From the NCBI GenBank assembly GCA_036172665.1, contig CM069876.1:48639001-48703000 (forward strand): a stretch of DNA of 64,000 nucleotides, written 5' to 3'. The notes under the pieces are model-generated. The model worked only from the letters and a program-made list of their open reading frames with translations, had not been told where the DNA came from and ran no database searches. The position numbers and the translations under genes were made by a program. Shown piece by piece: positions 45,613-57,169 of this stretch (within the stretch, counting starts at the first letter, position 1; every line of letters begins with the position of its first letter). Source of the DNA: Prosopocoilus inquinatus (Eukaryota > Arthropoda > Insecta > Coleoptera > Lucanidae).

Positions 45613-45989
45613 TCCAGAAAAAAAAAAAAAAAACTAACCAAACAGAATTTATGACGACGAGAGAGCTTGAATTGAGATAATTACATTGCCGAACAAATAT
45701 ACACACAATCGTGTACCGGTTTGAATTAAATGCATATTCAAATCGGAATCTGCCCGCGGCAGCTAAACAGCGACTGCAATTTATGATGCAAAATTATTTA
45801 TTTTAATCGGTGCTTAATTTAATCCGACGCTGATTAATATTGACTTTGGAAGAGCTGAAAAGCCCCCGCTTCCGGGCACCATGTCAACAACGCAATTTGG
45901 AAATTCGAATTAAATTCATTCGCGGGCGCCAAGGACACCCAAGGACGCAGGCCGTCGGTTGTCGGGGGTTGCATTTAGAGACAGTAAAG
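45613..45989. other. Gene-less, mostly unique sequence
   Basis: AT-rich with TTAATTTAATCC and GATTAATATT-type text; no repeat or gene was recognised. Confidence 0.4.
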
Positions 45990-46870
45990 CGTAAGCAATA
46001 AGCTTACGTCGCCCGTCAATAGGTGGCGACACTTTCGAACACTGCAAGTTTTCCACTTAACTTAAAACGACGACGTAAAGAACACCCAATTTTTCCGGCT
46101 TTAAATTTTATCCAAAGTTAAAAGAGAGAGAAAGAGAGAGAGAGAGATAAATAGAGTAGTAGTAGTTAATGATAAGCTTACATTACCTGTCGGTAGATGG
46201 CGACGCTTTAAAACATTGCCACTTTTTCTAAAAATTCATTTGTTTTCCTTTCAACTAAAAATAATAATCAAAACAGCACGGCACTGTTTCGTTTCCGACG
46301 TTTATTTAACAATTGAATAATTACAATACGTTTATTTAACAATTGAATAATTACAATAAGCTTACAGCGCCGCTTAATAAATGGCGACTCCTTCAAAACG
46401 TCGGAAGATTTCGAAAATAATTTGTTTTCCCCCTCAATAAAAAGAATTAGAAGACACGGCATTTAATAATTAAATTGCATTTAAAGTCGAAACACGTAAA
46501 CGACAAGCTTACGTCTCCAGCCGCTAGATGACGACACTTTCATCCGTTGCATTATTTTTTTTTTTGTTAATTCGTTTGTTTTCCTGTCGCCGAAAACATA
46601 ATTTAAAAAACGTTTCACACTTAATAAAATTTACAGTTGAAGCCAAAGGAGAGTGCAATCAATAAGTTTTCCTCGCCTGACGGTAGATGGCGATGCCATA
46701 GAACAGGCCGCGCTAAATAGCGTCCCAAACCGATTTTCCTAAAAGCGTTTTTTGAGCATCACAACGTCCAATACGAATTATACAGTCAAGGCCAAAGAAG
46801 CGTTTAACCAATAAGTTTAACGTCACCGGTCAATAGATGGCGGCGTTTGAGAACACTGTCACGACGGGAG
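45990..46870. repeat. ~155-bp degenerate array carrying TAGATGGCG
   Basis: Six units near 46008, 46175, 46357, 46504, 46659 and 46812 each contain AATAAGCTTACGTC-like text, a short CCNGTC link and TAGATGGCGAC or a one-to-two-base variant, then TTT-AAACA-TG and a T-rich part. Related single sites with TAGATGGCGCC lie at about 47463 and 52795. A GA microsatellite (about 46123-46147) sits between units 1 and 2. Confidence 0.75.
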
Positions 46871-46909
46871 TTTTTCGTTAAAAAATAAAAAATACAGAAA
46901 TTATTAAAG

Positions 46910-47870
46910 CACGGGCTTGTGAAATCGAAGGCAATTTCAACAGTGTCATAACAACCCGATATAACACGGTTCTTGTTTCAAAAAAAAAAAATCGGCAGAA
47001 TCGCGACAACTAGGGCAAACGATTTCATCAAGTAGGTAATGCACTTGAACGCCGGGCATGTTACGGGTAATGCTACTACCCCCCTATTGTAAGAAGGGGA
47101 GCCGCCCTCGCAGTCGATCGAAGAGCGACTCCGAATTGACATCATCTGCCACCTCGAAGAAGGGGAGCCACCCGGAACCATTCCAAGACCAAGGACTTGA
47201 TCCCAAGATCGCCAGCATCCTGACGCCGATTGTACGACGTCTCTCTGCCACCGCCGTCAACCCCCAGCTCTACCCTCTGAAAACTCTACGCTACCCCCTT
47301 ACCGCGACAGGGTGCGGGCACCACCTTTAGCGTGACAATACTGTATATTTATTTTTTTTTGTAAAAGTAACCAAACCTTTTAACTTCGATTTTTAATCAA
47401 AATTGTAAGTAAGGAAAAATCAAGAAAGTGCACACAATAAACGCTAAGGCATCATTACTCGATAGATGGCGCCACATCAAACTTAAATGCGCGGGTTATT
47501 AAATTAAAACGAGGATCACGAGCTCCTAGGCTCGAACGTTTTCGCCTCAGGACCATTCTCGCCTTAGAACCTCTTAGGTTCGATCACTTCCGAACGTCCG
47601 TCTTAAGCCTGACCATCGTCGAGCCTAAGATGACCCTCGGACCTCTTAGGCCCGATCACTCTCGAGCGTCCTGGTCATCGTCGGGCCTAAGATGACCCTC
47701 GGAGTCGTACCATGAAGAAGATATTGTTATTATTTTTAGGATTTCTATGTTATTGCTAGATGTAGCCACTTCGCTGTATTACAAGTTGTTTTTCGAAGGA
47801 ATTTTCTAAAAAAAAAAAAACTAAAATAAAATAAAGTAAGCAAGTTTTCGTTGAAACGTGCTTTAAACAT
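46910..47870 (+). repeat. Dispersed ~840-bp repeat, copy 1
   Basis: From about 47017 to 47869 this matches 52352-53191 nearly throughout (TGAACGCCGGGCATGTTAC, GGGGAGCCGCCCTCGCAGTC, CCACCCGGAACCATTCCAAG, CACAATAAACGCTAAGGCAT, TCGATAGATGGCGCCACATC, GGAGTCGTACCATGAAGAAG). It contains a small CTTAGG cluster (47540-47710). The leading part 46910-47260 also matches the inverted copy at 31.0-31.49 kb. It has no coding capacity. Identity as an LTR is possible but unproven. Confidence 0.8.
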
Positions 47871-50449
47871 GATCATCCATTACAGTCCGTCCTTTAATTA
47901 GAACACCGAGCGTTTCTTTTTAATTCCGTCTTTGAAAGCGTGAACTTGAACGTTATTTTTAATATCGGACTCTATTAACCCATAAAATTAAGGAATAGTT
48001 TACGATGAGTTACATAAATGCTTCTGACATACAATCAGGCTGGTGTCTTAGAAAAGCCAAAACCGTAAATGTCAAAAAAAGAAAAAATGGTGAAACCTCA
48101 AGGAAAATATGTTTTCTTCTAAATCGTCACAGCTACCAGAATTTATTAAAAAGAGAAAAATATGAAAAGAAATAAAGAATTCGCCTTTGCTTGGTGAAGT
48201 TAGAACCATCGGATTTATGATGGCGGCCGCCATTTTTGCTCCAAATTTAGGCGGCAAATTAAAACTAGAAAGTGCGGAATATTTATTTATTTATTACATT
48301 TTATTATTATTATTTATTATCGTTTTTTTTTTTAATTCAGTTCCTCCTTCATCTTTAATTTTGTCAAATCGTTTTGCCTACAATAAACATAATTTCTTTA
48401 CATCGAAAACTTAAAAAATTGTAAAAAAAGAAGAAGAACAAAAAAGAAAGAAAAGAAAAGCCAAAAATCGTTGCTTTGTTTCTTTCGTCATCAAAGAAAA
48501 AGCGTGCTCACTACGCTTTATTCTTCGAGAAACAAAAGACAACATCAAAAGTACAAACGCAAAACGAAAGAAACCAGTTCAACTTGATCGAAGAAAAATA
48601 TACTCTTATAATATTGAAAGAAAATCGATATTTTGGGGGCCCCGCGGGTAAAATAAAAGCAGTTTTCTTATCACCACGACAATTCCCATGATCACTCATA
48701 AAGAGTCTATCATGTTTCAACCCCCAATCTCATCCCGCAACTAAAACAATCCAATTCCTCGCCTCCTCGTATTAATTTACGCCTTTTGTTTAACCAAAAA
48801 ATTATTTCTCAGATCTACAAATCGGCTTAATTTAATTGAAAAAAATTAAGCTATATTATTCCAAGAATTATTTTTTCGAAAGTTGAAAAACGACCGAGTT
48901 CTCGGCCCCCTCTCGGCCCCCCGATGGAAATAAGTCGAATTTTTTACGGTCGGGGCATTTTCGGGGTCGTCCGTAATACGTCTGCAAAATTTCAATCTTC
49001 GAGCTCGTCGGGGAGCCGTCGAAACCGCCCTCAGAAAATCTTACTACGAAAGGGAATTCCGTGGTGACGTCACGAGCCGATTTACTATTTTTCTCGGAAA
49101 AAAAAGTAGGTCGCAAGGTCGCCGGCGCGTATGAATGGTAATGAATGGGCCGTTCGTCTCTTGTTTCCGCGGAGCATATCGGTCCTCCGGAGGAACTGGA
49201 AATTATTTAATAAAGCGTAAAAGAAGCAGCAAAGGGTTTGTAAACGTAAGGAACGCCGTTTTAAGTCGAATTCAAATAGAAAGGTAGCCATGGGGGTTGT
49301 ATTTTGAGCGAAATTGCGTTTTTCATGTTCGGGAGTTTCAGGTTAAGAGGTTGGTAGCTTCATGTTACTGTTTTGACGTTCGCAGGTTATCGTTCGAAAG
49401 AAATCGATTTATTCGATTTAAATTTAATTAATGTCTTATAATAATGATCAGGAGAGCCTCAGAAATATGGAAAATGTGGAATTCTGCGTGAAAACCGGTA
49501 TTTTTCAGGCGATTATACAACATAACCTCACATTTTTTTTTCTTTGCCACCAGATGCGTTTGGTTTATTATTTCTTGCTTTTTGCAGTGAAAATGAGGCG
49601 TTAGCTATTGCTAAAGTCGATTTTGAATCATTTACTCTTCCATGCCGGATTGGTATTGGGACTGACTTGCATTAATTATGTACGACGAGAAGGCATGAAG
49701 AATTCGTACTTGTTCTGAAGACACCGAAGGGGCTAAGTGAGGGTTTTTTCTTTGCAAATTGGAGTAAGAACTTGGAGGGAGGAGGCTTGCTGTAAAATAT
49801 GTCCGTTGAGCTGACAATCTGTTTTGCCGTTGTGAATTTAATTTGGTTCAGTAAACTCGGATCAGTTTTCTACTTGTAACGAACAGTTTGATCAGGTGAA
49901 GTTTTCTTTCAGTCCTTTGTATTGTTCACCACCCCTTTCCATAACGTTTTGCACGATACCGCATGTGTGTGCCGGAAGGATTTTATATTTAAATTGCTTT
50001 GGGGCTCTCATTATGGTTAACACCTTCGGAAGAAGTAAGCAGTGATTTTTCAAGGTGTCTTTGGACAGGGTGTGTCTTGTCTCAATTGCATTAATATTTA
50101 GTTTACCCTTTAGTGAAAAAAGAAACGTGCAAAAGAGTCCTACAAATTTACCAAGGAAAATATTTTGCAACTATGAAAATAAAATAATAAATAATGAAGT
50201 ATTAAACCGCATTAGATTTAAAACTACTACTAATGTCCTGTTGCATGGCCGCCACATGTTTGAAGGGAAGCAAGAATAGTATCGTCGCCATCTTCTAATC
50301 TGTAAATAAAAACCATCCGACTGACTAACTCGGAAGGTGGATTGCATAAAACATTTAGCCGGGATTAAATTTAAAGTGCAAGTTAAATTGTGACGCATAT
50401 TATGCTGTGCTTACATCATCACGTGTGCCACATTCTAAGCGGGAAATAA
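47871..50449. other. Gene-less, mostly unique sequence between the two direct repeats
   Basis: ATGGCGGCCGCCAT at 48220-48233 is a perfect 14-bp palindrome made of two opposed ATGGCGGC motifs. AT-rich microsatellite-like DNA lies at 48270-48340. The many small ORFs have no domain. Nothing in this interval looks like gag-pol, which argues against an intact LTR element between the 47- and 52-kb copies. Confidence 0.45.
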
Positions 50450-51740
50450 AACGAAAGGAAAGAAAGAGAAATTGAGAAAAAGAAAGAAAAGAAAGAAATT
50501 AACAGAGAATAATAATGGAAAGAAAGGATCGCCACCAAACAAAAGGAACACGGCCATCAATGAAACAAAACTGAAAAAAATGTCAAATAAAGCAAGAATA
50601 AGTGACGTGATGAAAACAAATCAAAAATAAAACAATAAAATAAAAATGAAATAGCAAAAGAAAAATAAGCGACTCAGCGAAAGCAAAAGAAAAACAAACG
50701 ACGATCAACTAAACCAAAACAAAAATAATACAACAATACGAGAGGCGAGAAATTAAAAAAAAAGACAAAACTGTCAAAAGAAACCAACGAAGAACACGAC
50801 TGGACAGAAAGACTGACCAAGAAATAAAATGAACGCGGCGATCAAGAAATGAAACAAAATTAAAAACAAAAATGCCAATAAAAAACAAGAAAAAAATAAG
50901 CGACGTCGTGAAAATAAACCAAAAAAGAAAAACAAACAAGCCGATCAAGAAATAAAAAAAAAACAAAACTAAAAGAAACTGCAAAAAATTACGAGATAAA
51001 AATGAAGGACGTCCTAAAAACAAAATAACAAACTCGACGATCAATAAATGAAACAAAACTATTAAGACGTTGCAAAAATAACAAGACAAAAATGAGTAAC
51101 AAAAAAATACAACACGAGAGGCGAGAAAGGCAAACAAGGCGATAAAGACAGAAAACAAAACTGAAACAAATTGCCGAGAAAAAGGAAATAAAAATAAGCG
51201 AAGGAGCAAAAACAAACGACGATCAACCAAACAAAAAACAAAAACCAAAAAACACGAGAGACGAGAACACGGCGAATCAAGATATAAAACGAAACCAAAA
51301 AAAAAAAAAAAAACAAAACAGAAATGAGCAACGGCGTGAAAACAAAACAAAAACAAACGACAATCACCTAAAACAAAAGAAACACGGCGATCAAGGAACA
51401 ATAGCACAGAAGAAACAAAACAAAGCTAAAGAAATTCGTAAATAACAAGACAAAAATCAGTGACGTCTTGAAAACAAAACAAAAACAATAAGAAAGATCA
51501 AGATACAAAAACAAAACCAAAAGAAATGTCCAGAAATAAGCGAAGACGTGAAGACAAAACAAAAACAAACGACGATCAAGTAAACATAAAATTACAACAA
51601 GAAAAGCAAGAAAAACTGACACGGCGATCAAGACATAAAACAGCAAAACTAAAAGAAATTGTCAAAAAGCAAAACAAAAATAAGGGACGCTGACTACGTG
51701 AAAACAAAACAAAAAGAAATCGACACAAAACGGTAAAAAG
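50450..51740. repeat. A-rich low-complexity repeat block
   Basis: A loose mixture of AAAACAAAAACAAACGACGA, TCAAGAAATGAAACAAAAC, AAGCGACGTCGTGAAAAC and ACACGAGAGGCGAGAA. The 232-, 101- and 92-residue minus ORFs are Phe/Leu/Val-rich readings of the T-rich strand and are not genes. The wording resembles 5.7-6.5 kb. Confidence 0.75.
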
Positions 51741-52320
51741 CGCCTCGTCTTGTCAAATCTCTTGATTACTTACCTACCAGGGTTGCCAATTATTTTCTTC
51801 AAAACTGCTTGACATTTCAAAAAAAAAAAGAAAAAACTCACTATTGCCTGCGTATGTGCAACTCTCCTAATTTTTACGTGTTTAAACAATTTCTTCTCGA
51901 AAATAATAACAGGCAAAAAATGCTATTTAAAAAAAAAAAATTAAATATTCCATCTATTACGGAGAGAATTGCTGAATTATCTTTAAAAATGGCAAGCATT
52001 TAATTTACTTAGGATTAGATTTAATCCTAATTTGTGCAATTCAGCCTGAAGGGGTACGTCTCCTTCCTTTGTTATACGATGAGGTTAACATAACACTGGG
52101 TGTGCTTCAGAGCAGTCAATTGAAAATGTCATGATTAAGTAATAAAATAAGTTTTGACTTGGGCTTTCTTGCTTGATTTGAACTCGAGAATCTGCTACAG
52201 TTAAATATCGAGGAGAGGAATAAGCTTCCTCGCAGCTGTTTTGGTATCTAAGACCACGATTTAGTTTTCTGCATTAGGTAATTATGCAAATGCAATTAGA
52301 GAATTTGTGCAGTTTTTGCG
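51741..52320. other. Gene-less sequence
   Basis: TTAGGATTAGATTTAATCCT followed by AA (near 52009-52030) is a 9-bp-stem hairpin. Otherwise unique; the small plus ORF at 51809-52003 is Lys-rich. Confidence 0.4.
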
Positions 52321-53191
52321 AGAGCCACCCGGAACCATTCCAAGACCAAGTTACGATTTCATTAAGTAGGTAAGGCAATTGAACGCCGGGCATGTTACGA
52401 GTAACACTACTACCCCTACTGTAAGAAGGGGAGCCGCCCTCGCAGTCGATCGAAGAGCTACTCCGAATTGGTATCATCTGCCACCTCGAAGAAGGTGAGC
52501 CACCCGGAACCATTCCAAGACCAAGAACGCTGATCCCAAGATCGCCAGCATCCTGACGCCGGTCGTACGACGCCTCTCTGCCACCGCCGTCGACCCCCAG
52601 CTCTACTTTCTGAAAATCCTACGCTACCCCCTTACCACGACAGGGTGTAGGCACCTCCCCTTAGCGTTACAAAACTGTATATTTTTTTTTGTAAAAGTAA
52701 CCAAATCTTTTAACTTCGATTTTTAATCAAAATTGTAAGTAAGGAAAAATCAAGAAACTGCACACAATAAACGCTAAGGCATCATTACTCGATAGATGGC
52801 GCCACATCAAACTTAAATACGCGGGTTATTAAATTAAAACGAGAATCACGAGCTCCTAGGACCGACGTTTTCGCCTTAGGACCATTCTCGCCTTAGGACC
52901 TCTTAGGTTCGATCACTCCCGAGCGCCCGTCTTAGGCCTGATCATCGTCGAGCCTAAGACGACCCTTGGACCTCTTAGGCCCGATCACTCTCGAGCGTCC
53001 CGGTCATCGTCGGGCCTAAGATGACCCTCGGAGTCGTACCATGAAGAAGATATTGTTATTATTTTTACGATTTCTATGTGATTGCTAGATGTAGCCACTT
53101 CGCTGTATTTAAAAGTTGTTTTTCGAAGGAATTTTCTAAAAAAATAAAAATAATAAAGTAAGCAAGTTTTCGTTGAAACGTGCTTTAAACA
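52321..53191 (+). repeat. Dispersed ~840-bp repeat, copy 2
   Basis: In the same orientation as copy 1. It begins with a misplaced extra piece (GAGCCACCCGGAACCATTCC at 52321-52341) that normally lies about 150 bp inside the unit, similar to the tandem duplication in the 31-kb copy. The CTTAGG cluster lies at about 52880-53025. Both copies end in GTTGAAACGTGCTTTAAACA. Confidence 0.8.
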
Positions 53192-54529
53192 TAAACTATC
53201 CATTCTGGCAGACCTAAACGACTTTGTAAGCACTTTAACAGCCCCGCATACAAGAAGAAAGAATTTCTGCAGCACGCCGATTGAATGGAAGAATTAAAAA
53301 TAGAAAAGTAAACGATGACGATGCTCATTACTGTGAGATCATCTTTTAGCAGCATTGTGCTTCGGAGTACCGCGGCGCGGGGAAGGGGGGGGGGGATAAA
53401 CACCGCAGATACACAAAAAAAAACTGGTAATTTAATCTTTTCACCGCGAATACAAGAATTTTAATTCTTCGCAGGCTGTGATGAATTCGAGGGGGGAAAT
53501 TTCTCAGTGCAGTGCGCTCGTGAAATGTCATCATCTCAAATTGCACGGTGGAACGGGGCGGAGGGGGGGGGAGTGCGCGCGAAAAAAAGCGGAGCGCCTG
53601 TCATATCAGGTTGCAATGAAATTTTTCAAATTACTAAAGCCCTAGCCCTCTCGTCCGCCTTGAACGCCGTGCCATTTCATTTGATAACCCGTCCTAATTG
53701 AACCGGACACTAACGAACGAAACTCGGCCGTCTCTCTCTTTCTCTCTCTCTCTCCCTCCTCGTCGGCGAAACGGATATTGCAGTTTATTTAACTGTTTGT
53801 TTTCTTGACGGACGGATATTCGCGCCTGCAAGCTCACCCCTTCCACCTCGGCCCCCGACTACGGCGGGGGAGGAGGAGTCGCGCGACTCTCCCGCCCCCG
53901 CATTTATTATTCTCTCCTCATCACCGGGATACGCGGCAATTTCAGGCATTATTGGCCCCTAAATTGTACTAAAAAGTCGACGGCGGTACATAATTTATCA
54001 GCGTGATTTATCGCCGGGGCCTTCAAACTTTTATAATACAATAAATAACGCCGGCGTGCCGTCTGGGAAACGGTCGGGTCCTGTGTATTAAGCAAGTTGT
54101 CGGGGGCCGGGGCCGGGGCCGGGACCGAAATCCAGGGGGATAAATATTAAATTGGCTGTCGCAGTTTTTGCGCCGCGCTATGATTGTGCACTTGTATCAG
54201 GGCTGATTCGGCTGATTAATTTCCCACCGTCAATAATTCAAGTGTACATTTTCAGATTCTACTTTCCGGAACTCCTCTCTCTCTCTCTCTCTCTCGTTCC
54301 GGGCGCTTTTACGGCAATTTAATCCGGACGGAGCGGCGCAGTACATTTGCATGCCGTGCAATTTCACCTATTAATCATTTTTCAGAACATAATTTACAGC
54401 TTTGAACTTATCCGAACGACCGAATCGTGTTGGTTCTAACCGAATTTTAATCAGGAGAACAAATTAATGTTCTCCCTGTGTACCAATTTTTTTTATTACA
54501 AGGTCGTTAAAGCTCCGATTGGAATACTT
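53192..54529. other. CpG-rich, repeat-poor island
   Basis: 53500-54420 is mostly unique with GGGGCCGGGGCCGGGGCC near 54106, TC microsatellites at about 53730-53752 and 54273-54295, a G run near 53385-53395 and AT-rich sites such as TTTATAATACAATAAATAA. No ORF with a domain. By composition it could be a promoter or enhancer of the CCN gene; this is not shown. Confidence 0.4.
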
Positions 54530-54740
54530 AATAAGTCTTAGGCCCAAATCATTCTCAGGCCTAAGACGTCTTGGGCTTAATCATTCTCAGGCCTAAGACG
54601 TCTTAGGCGTAATCATTCTCAGGCCTAAGACGTCTTAGACCCGATCATTGTCAGGCCTAAGACGCTTTGGGCCGAATTATCCTCAGGCCTAAGACGTCTT
54701 AGAACTTATTATTCTCAAAGCTAAGACGTGGACTCTGCTA
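54530..54740. repeat. ~32-38-bp CTTAGG palindrome array
   Basis: Five to six units of GGCCTAAGACGTCTTAGGC followed by TTAATCATTCTCA. The junction CCTAAGACGTCTTAGG is a perfect 16-bp palindrome, and each loop carries ATCATTCTC. Confidence 0.9.
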
Positions 54741-56345
54741 CAGATGACATTGATTTTTTTTTCTTTATTTGCAATAACGAGTTTTAGGCTTGATCATTAT
54801 TTGGCTTAAGACGTGGACTCCGGTGCACATAACGTTGAATTTTTTTTTTTTAATTTTAATGACGAGTTTTAGGCCTGATTATAATCCGGCCTAAGACGGA
54901 CTCCTGTGCACATAACATTAATTTTTTTTTTAAATTTGCGACGACAAGTTAATTTTTTAATTTTTTTAATTTTAATCCTAATCATAATTCGGCATAAGAC
55001 GGACTCCTGTGCACATAACATTGAGAAAAAAGAAATTATTTGCGTTGAACGTTGAATTTTCTTTTTTTTTATTTGCAATGACGAGTTTTAGGCCTGATCA
55101 TTTTCCGGCCTAAGACGTGGACGTTTCTTAATTTGTAATGACGAGTTTTAGGCCTGATTATAATCCGGCCTAAGACGTGGACTCTGGTGCGCGTAATATT
55201 GAAGAAAAAATTTATTTTCGTTGAACGTTGATATATATATATATTTTTTTGCAATGACGAGTTTTAGGCTAGATCATTATTTGGCCTAAGACGTGGACTC
55301 CGGTGCACGTAACATTGAAGAAAAAATTTATTTGCGCTGAACGTTGATATATATATATTTTTTTTTGCAATGACGAGTTTTAGGCTTGATCATTATTTGG
55401 CCTAAGACGTGGACTCCGGTGCACATAACGTTGATTTTTTTTTTTTAATTTTAATGTCGAGTTTTAAACCGCCTGATTATAATCCGGCCTAAGACGTGGA
55501 CTCCGGTGCACATAACATTGATTTTTTTTTAATTTGCGATGACAAGTTTTAATCCTAATCGTAATCCGGCCTAAGACGGACTCCTGTGCACATAATATTG
55601 AGAAAAAAAGAAATTATTTGCGTTGAACGTTGAATTTTCTTTTTTTTTATTTGCAATGACGAGTTTTAGGCCTGATCATTTTCCGGCCTAAGACGTGGAC
55701 GTTTCTTAATTTGTAATGACGAGTTTTAGGTCTGATTATAATCCGGCCTAAGACGTGGATTCTGGTGCGCGTAACATTGAAGAAAAAATTTATTTTCGTT
55801 GAACGTTGATATATTTTTTTTTTATTTGCAATGACGAGTTTTAGGCTTGATCGTTATTTGCCTAAGACGTCGACTCCGGTGCACATAACGTTGATTTTTT
55901 TTAATTTGCGATGACAAGTTTTAATACTAATCATAATCCGGCCTAAGACGGACTCTTGTGCACATAACATTGAGAAAAAAAATTATTTGCGTTGAACGTT
56001 GAATTTTCTTTTTTTTTTTATTTGCAATGACGAGTTCTAGGCCTGATTATAATCCGGCCTAAGACGTGGACTCCGGTGCACGTAACATTGAAGAAAAAAA
56101 TTATTTGCGTTGAACGTTACGAATATTTTTTTTTAATTTGCAATGACGAGTTTTAGGCTTGATCGTTATTTGCACACAACATTGAAACTAATATTTTTTT
56201 TTTCAATGACGAGTTCTAGGCCTGATCATTATCCGGCCTAAGACGTGAACCCTGGTGCACATAACATTGACTTTTTCTACAATGACAACGATAATTATCC
56301 GGCCTAAGACGTTGACCCTAGTGCACATAACATTAAATTAATTTT
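54741..56345. repeat. CTTAGG hairpin array, ~100-130-bp units
   Basis: About a dozen units of TGACGAGTTTTAGGCCTGAT, then ATAATCCGGCCTAAGACGTG, GACTCCGGTGCACATAACAT, TGA, an A-rich run, TTTGCGTTGAACGTTGA and a T run. A block of several units is itself duplicated (compare 54935-55200 with 55545-55800), so there is higher-order structure. The unit tail GTGCACATAACATTGAA is shared with the 42-44-kb array. Confidence 0.9.
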
Positions 56346-56740
56346 TTTTTAATTAATCGAACAAACCACGGTACATTATTATTAGCTGCAGATTTTAGGC
56401 GACCTTGAAAAAACCAAACGTCTTTTTAAATCTGTAAAAGGCCCGCCCGGCTTTTACAAGGCGGACCAGTTTATAGCCCTCAAAGCACCGTTAAAGTAAG
56501 GGTCGATGCAAACAACACAGTAATTGTTGGCGCGCGACGTGGGGCGCCCTTCAACGAAAACAAAAAAGCAAGCCAGCTCAGGCTCTAGATACTGTAAACA
56601 CATTCTTCAACAACGCAGGATTTTTTTTTTAATTGAAATCGACATTCAAATTTACGCCCTGCAACAGTAAACAGTAGTTTTTTTTTTTTTTAACGAAGAG
56701 TAAATCCCATCTCATTTATTCATTAAGTATTTTTGTTCAT
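56346..56740 (+). mobile_element. LTR-end/primer-binding-site-like remnant, second copy
   Basis: CTGTAAAAGGCCCGCCCGGC, CCGTTAAAGTAAGG and CAACACAGTAATTG lead to TGGCGCGCGACGTGGGGC (56528-56545, two changes from the tRNA-Lys complement). Then CCCTTCAACGAAAACA, AAAAGCAAGC, GCCCTGCAACAGTAAACAG and AACGAAGAGTAAATCCCATC match 44.6-44.75 kb in order and orientation. In both places the block follows a CTTAGG hairpin array. Confidence 0.5.
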
Positions 56741-56848
56741 CACTACTAGTATTTTTTTCTTTATTATATGGCCGCCAAAGCTTATGATTATGATACTTAA
56801 TCGGCATCATTCTCGGGGGTTTCTTAGGCTTGGCTGTTTTCGCGCCCG

Positions 56849-57145
56849 TCTTAGGTCCAATCAATCTCAGGCCTAAGATCTCTTAGGCCCAATCAATCTC
56901 AGGCCTAAGATCTCTTAGGCCCAATCAATCTCAGGCCTAAGATCTCTTAGGCCCAATCAATCTCAGGCCTAAGATCTCTTAGGCCCAATCAATCTCAGGC
57001 CTAAGATCTCTTAGGCCCAATCAATCTCAGGCCTAAGATCTCTTAGGCTTAATCATTCTCACACCTAAGATGGTTTGGGGTTCATCATTCTCAGGCTTAA
57101 GACGCCTTAATCCTAATCATTCTCAGGCCTAAGACGTCCTAAGAA
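56849..57145. repeat. 32-bp CTTAGG palindrome array
   Basis: Units at 56849, 56881, 56913, 56945, 56977 and 57009 are identical in the last five (TCTTAGGCCCAATCAATCTC then AGGCCTAAGATC). Degenerate units follow to about 57145. Each junction GGCCTAAGATCTCTTAGGCC is close to palindromic. Very recent expansion is implied by the identity. Confidence 0.95.
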
Positions 57146-57169
57146 CTTATTAGTCTCACGACTAACACC

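Noticed and set aside
50709..51407. 232-residue minus-strand ORF, Phe/Leu/Val-rich, membrane-protein-like
   Set aside because: It is the translation of the T-rich strand of an A-rich repeat block in which stops are rare; no start context, domain or splice sites, and several frames are open in the same block.
56849..57145. CRISPR-like array of short regular repeats
   Set aside because: There are no unique spacers; the whole 32-bp unit repeats, and the context is eukaryotic.
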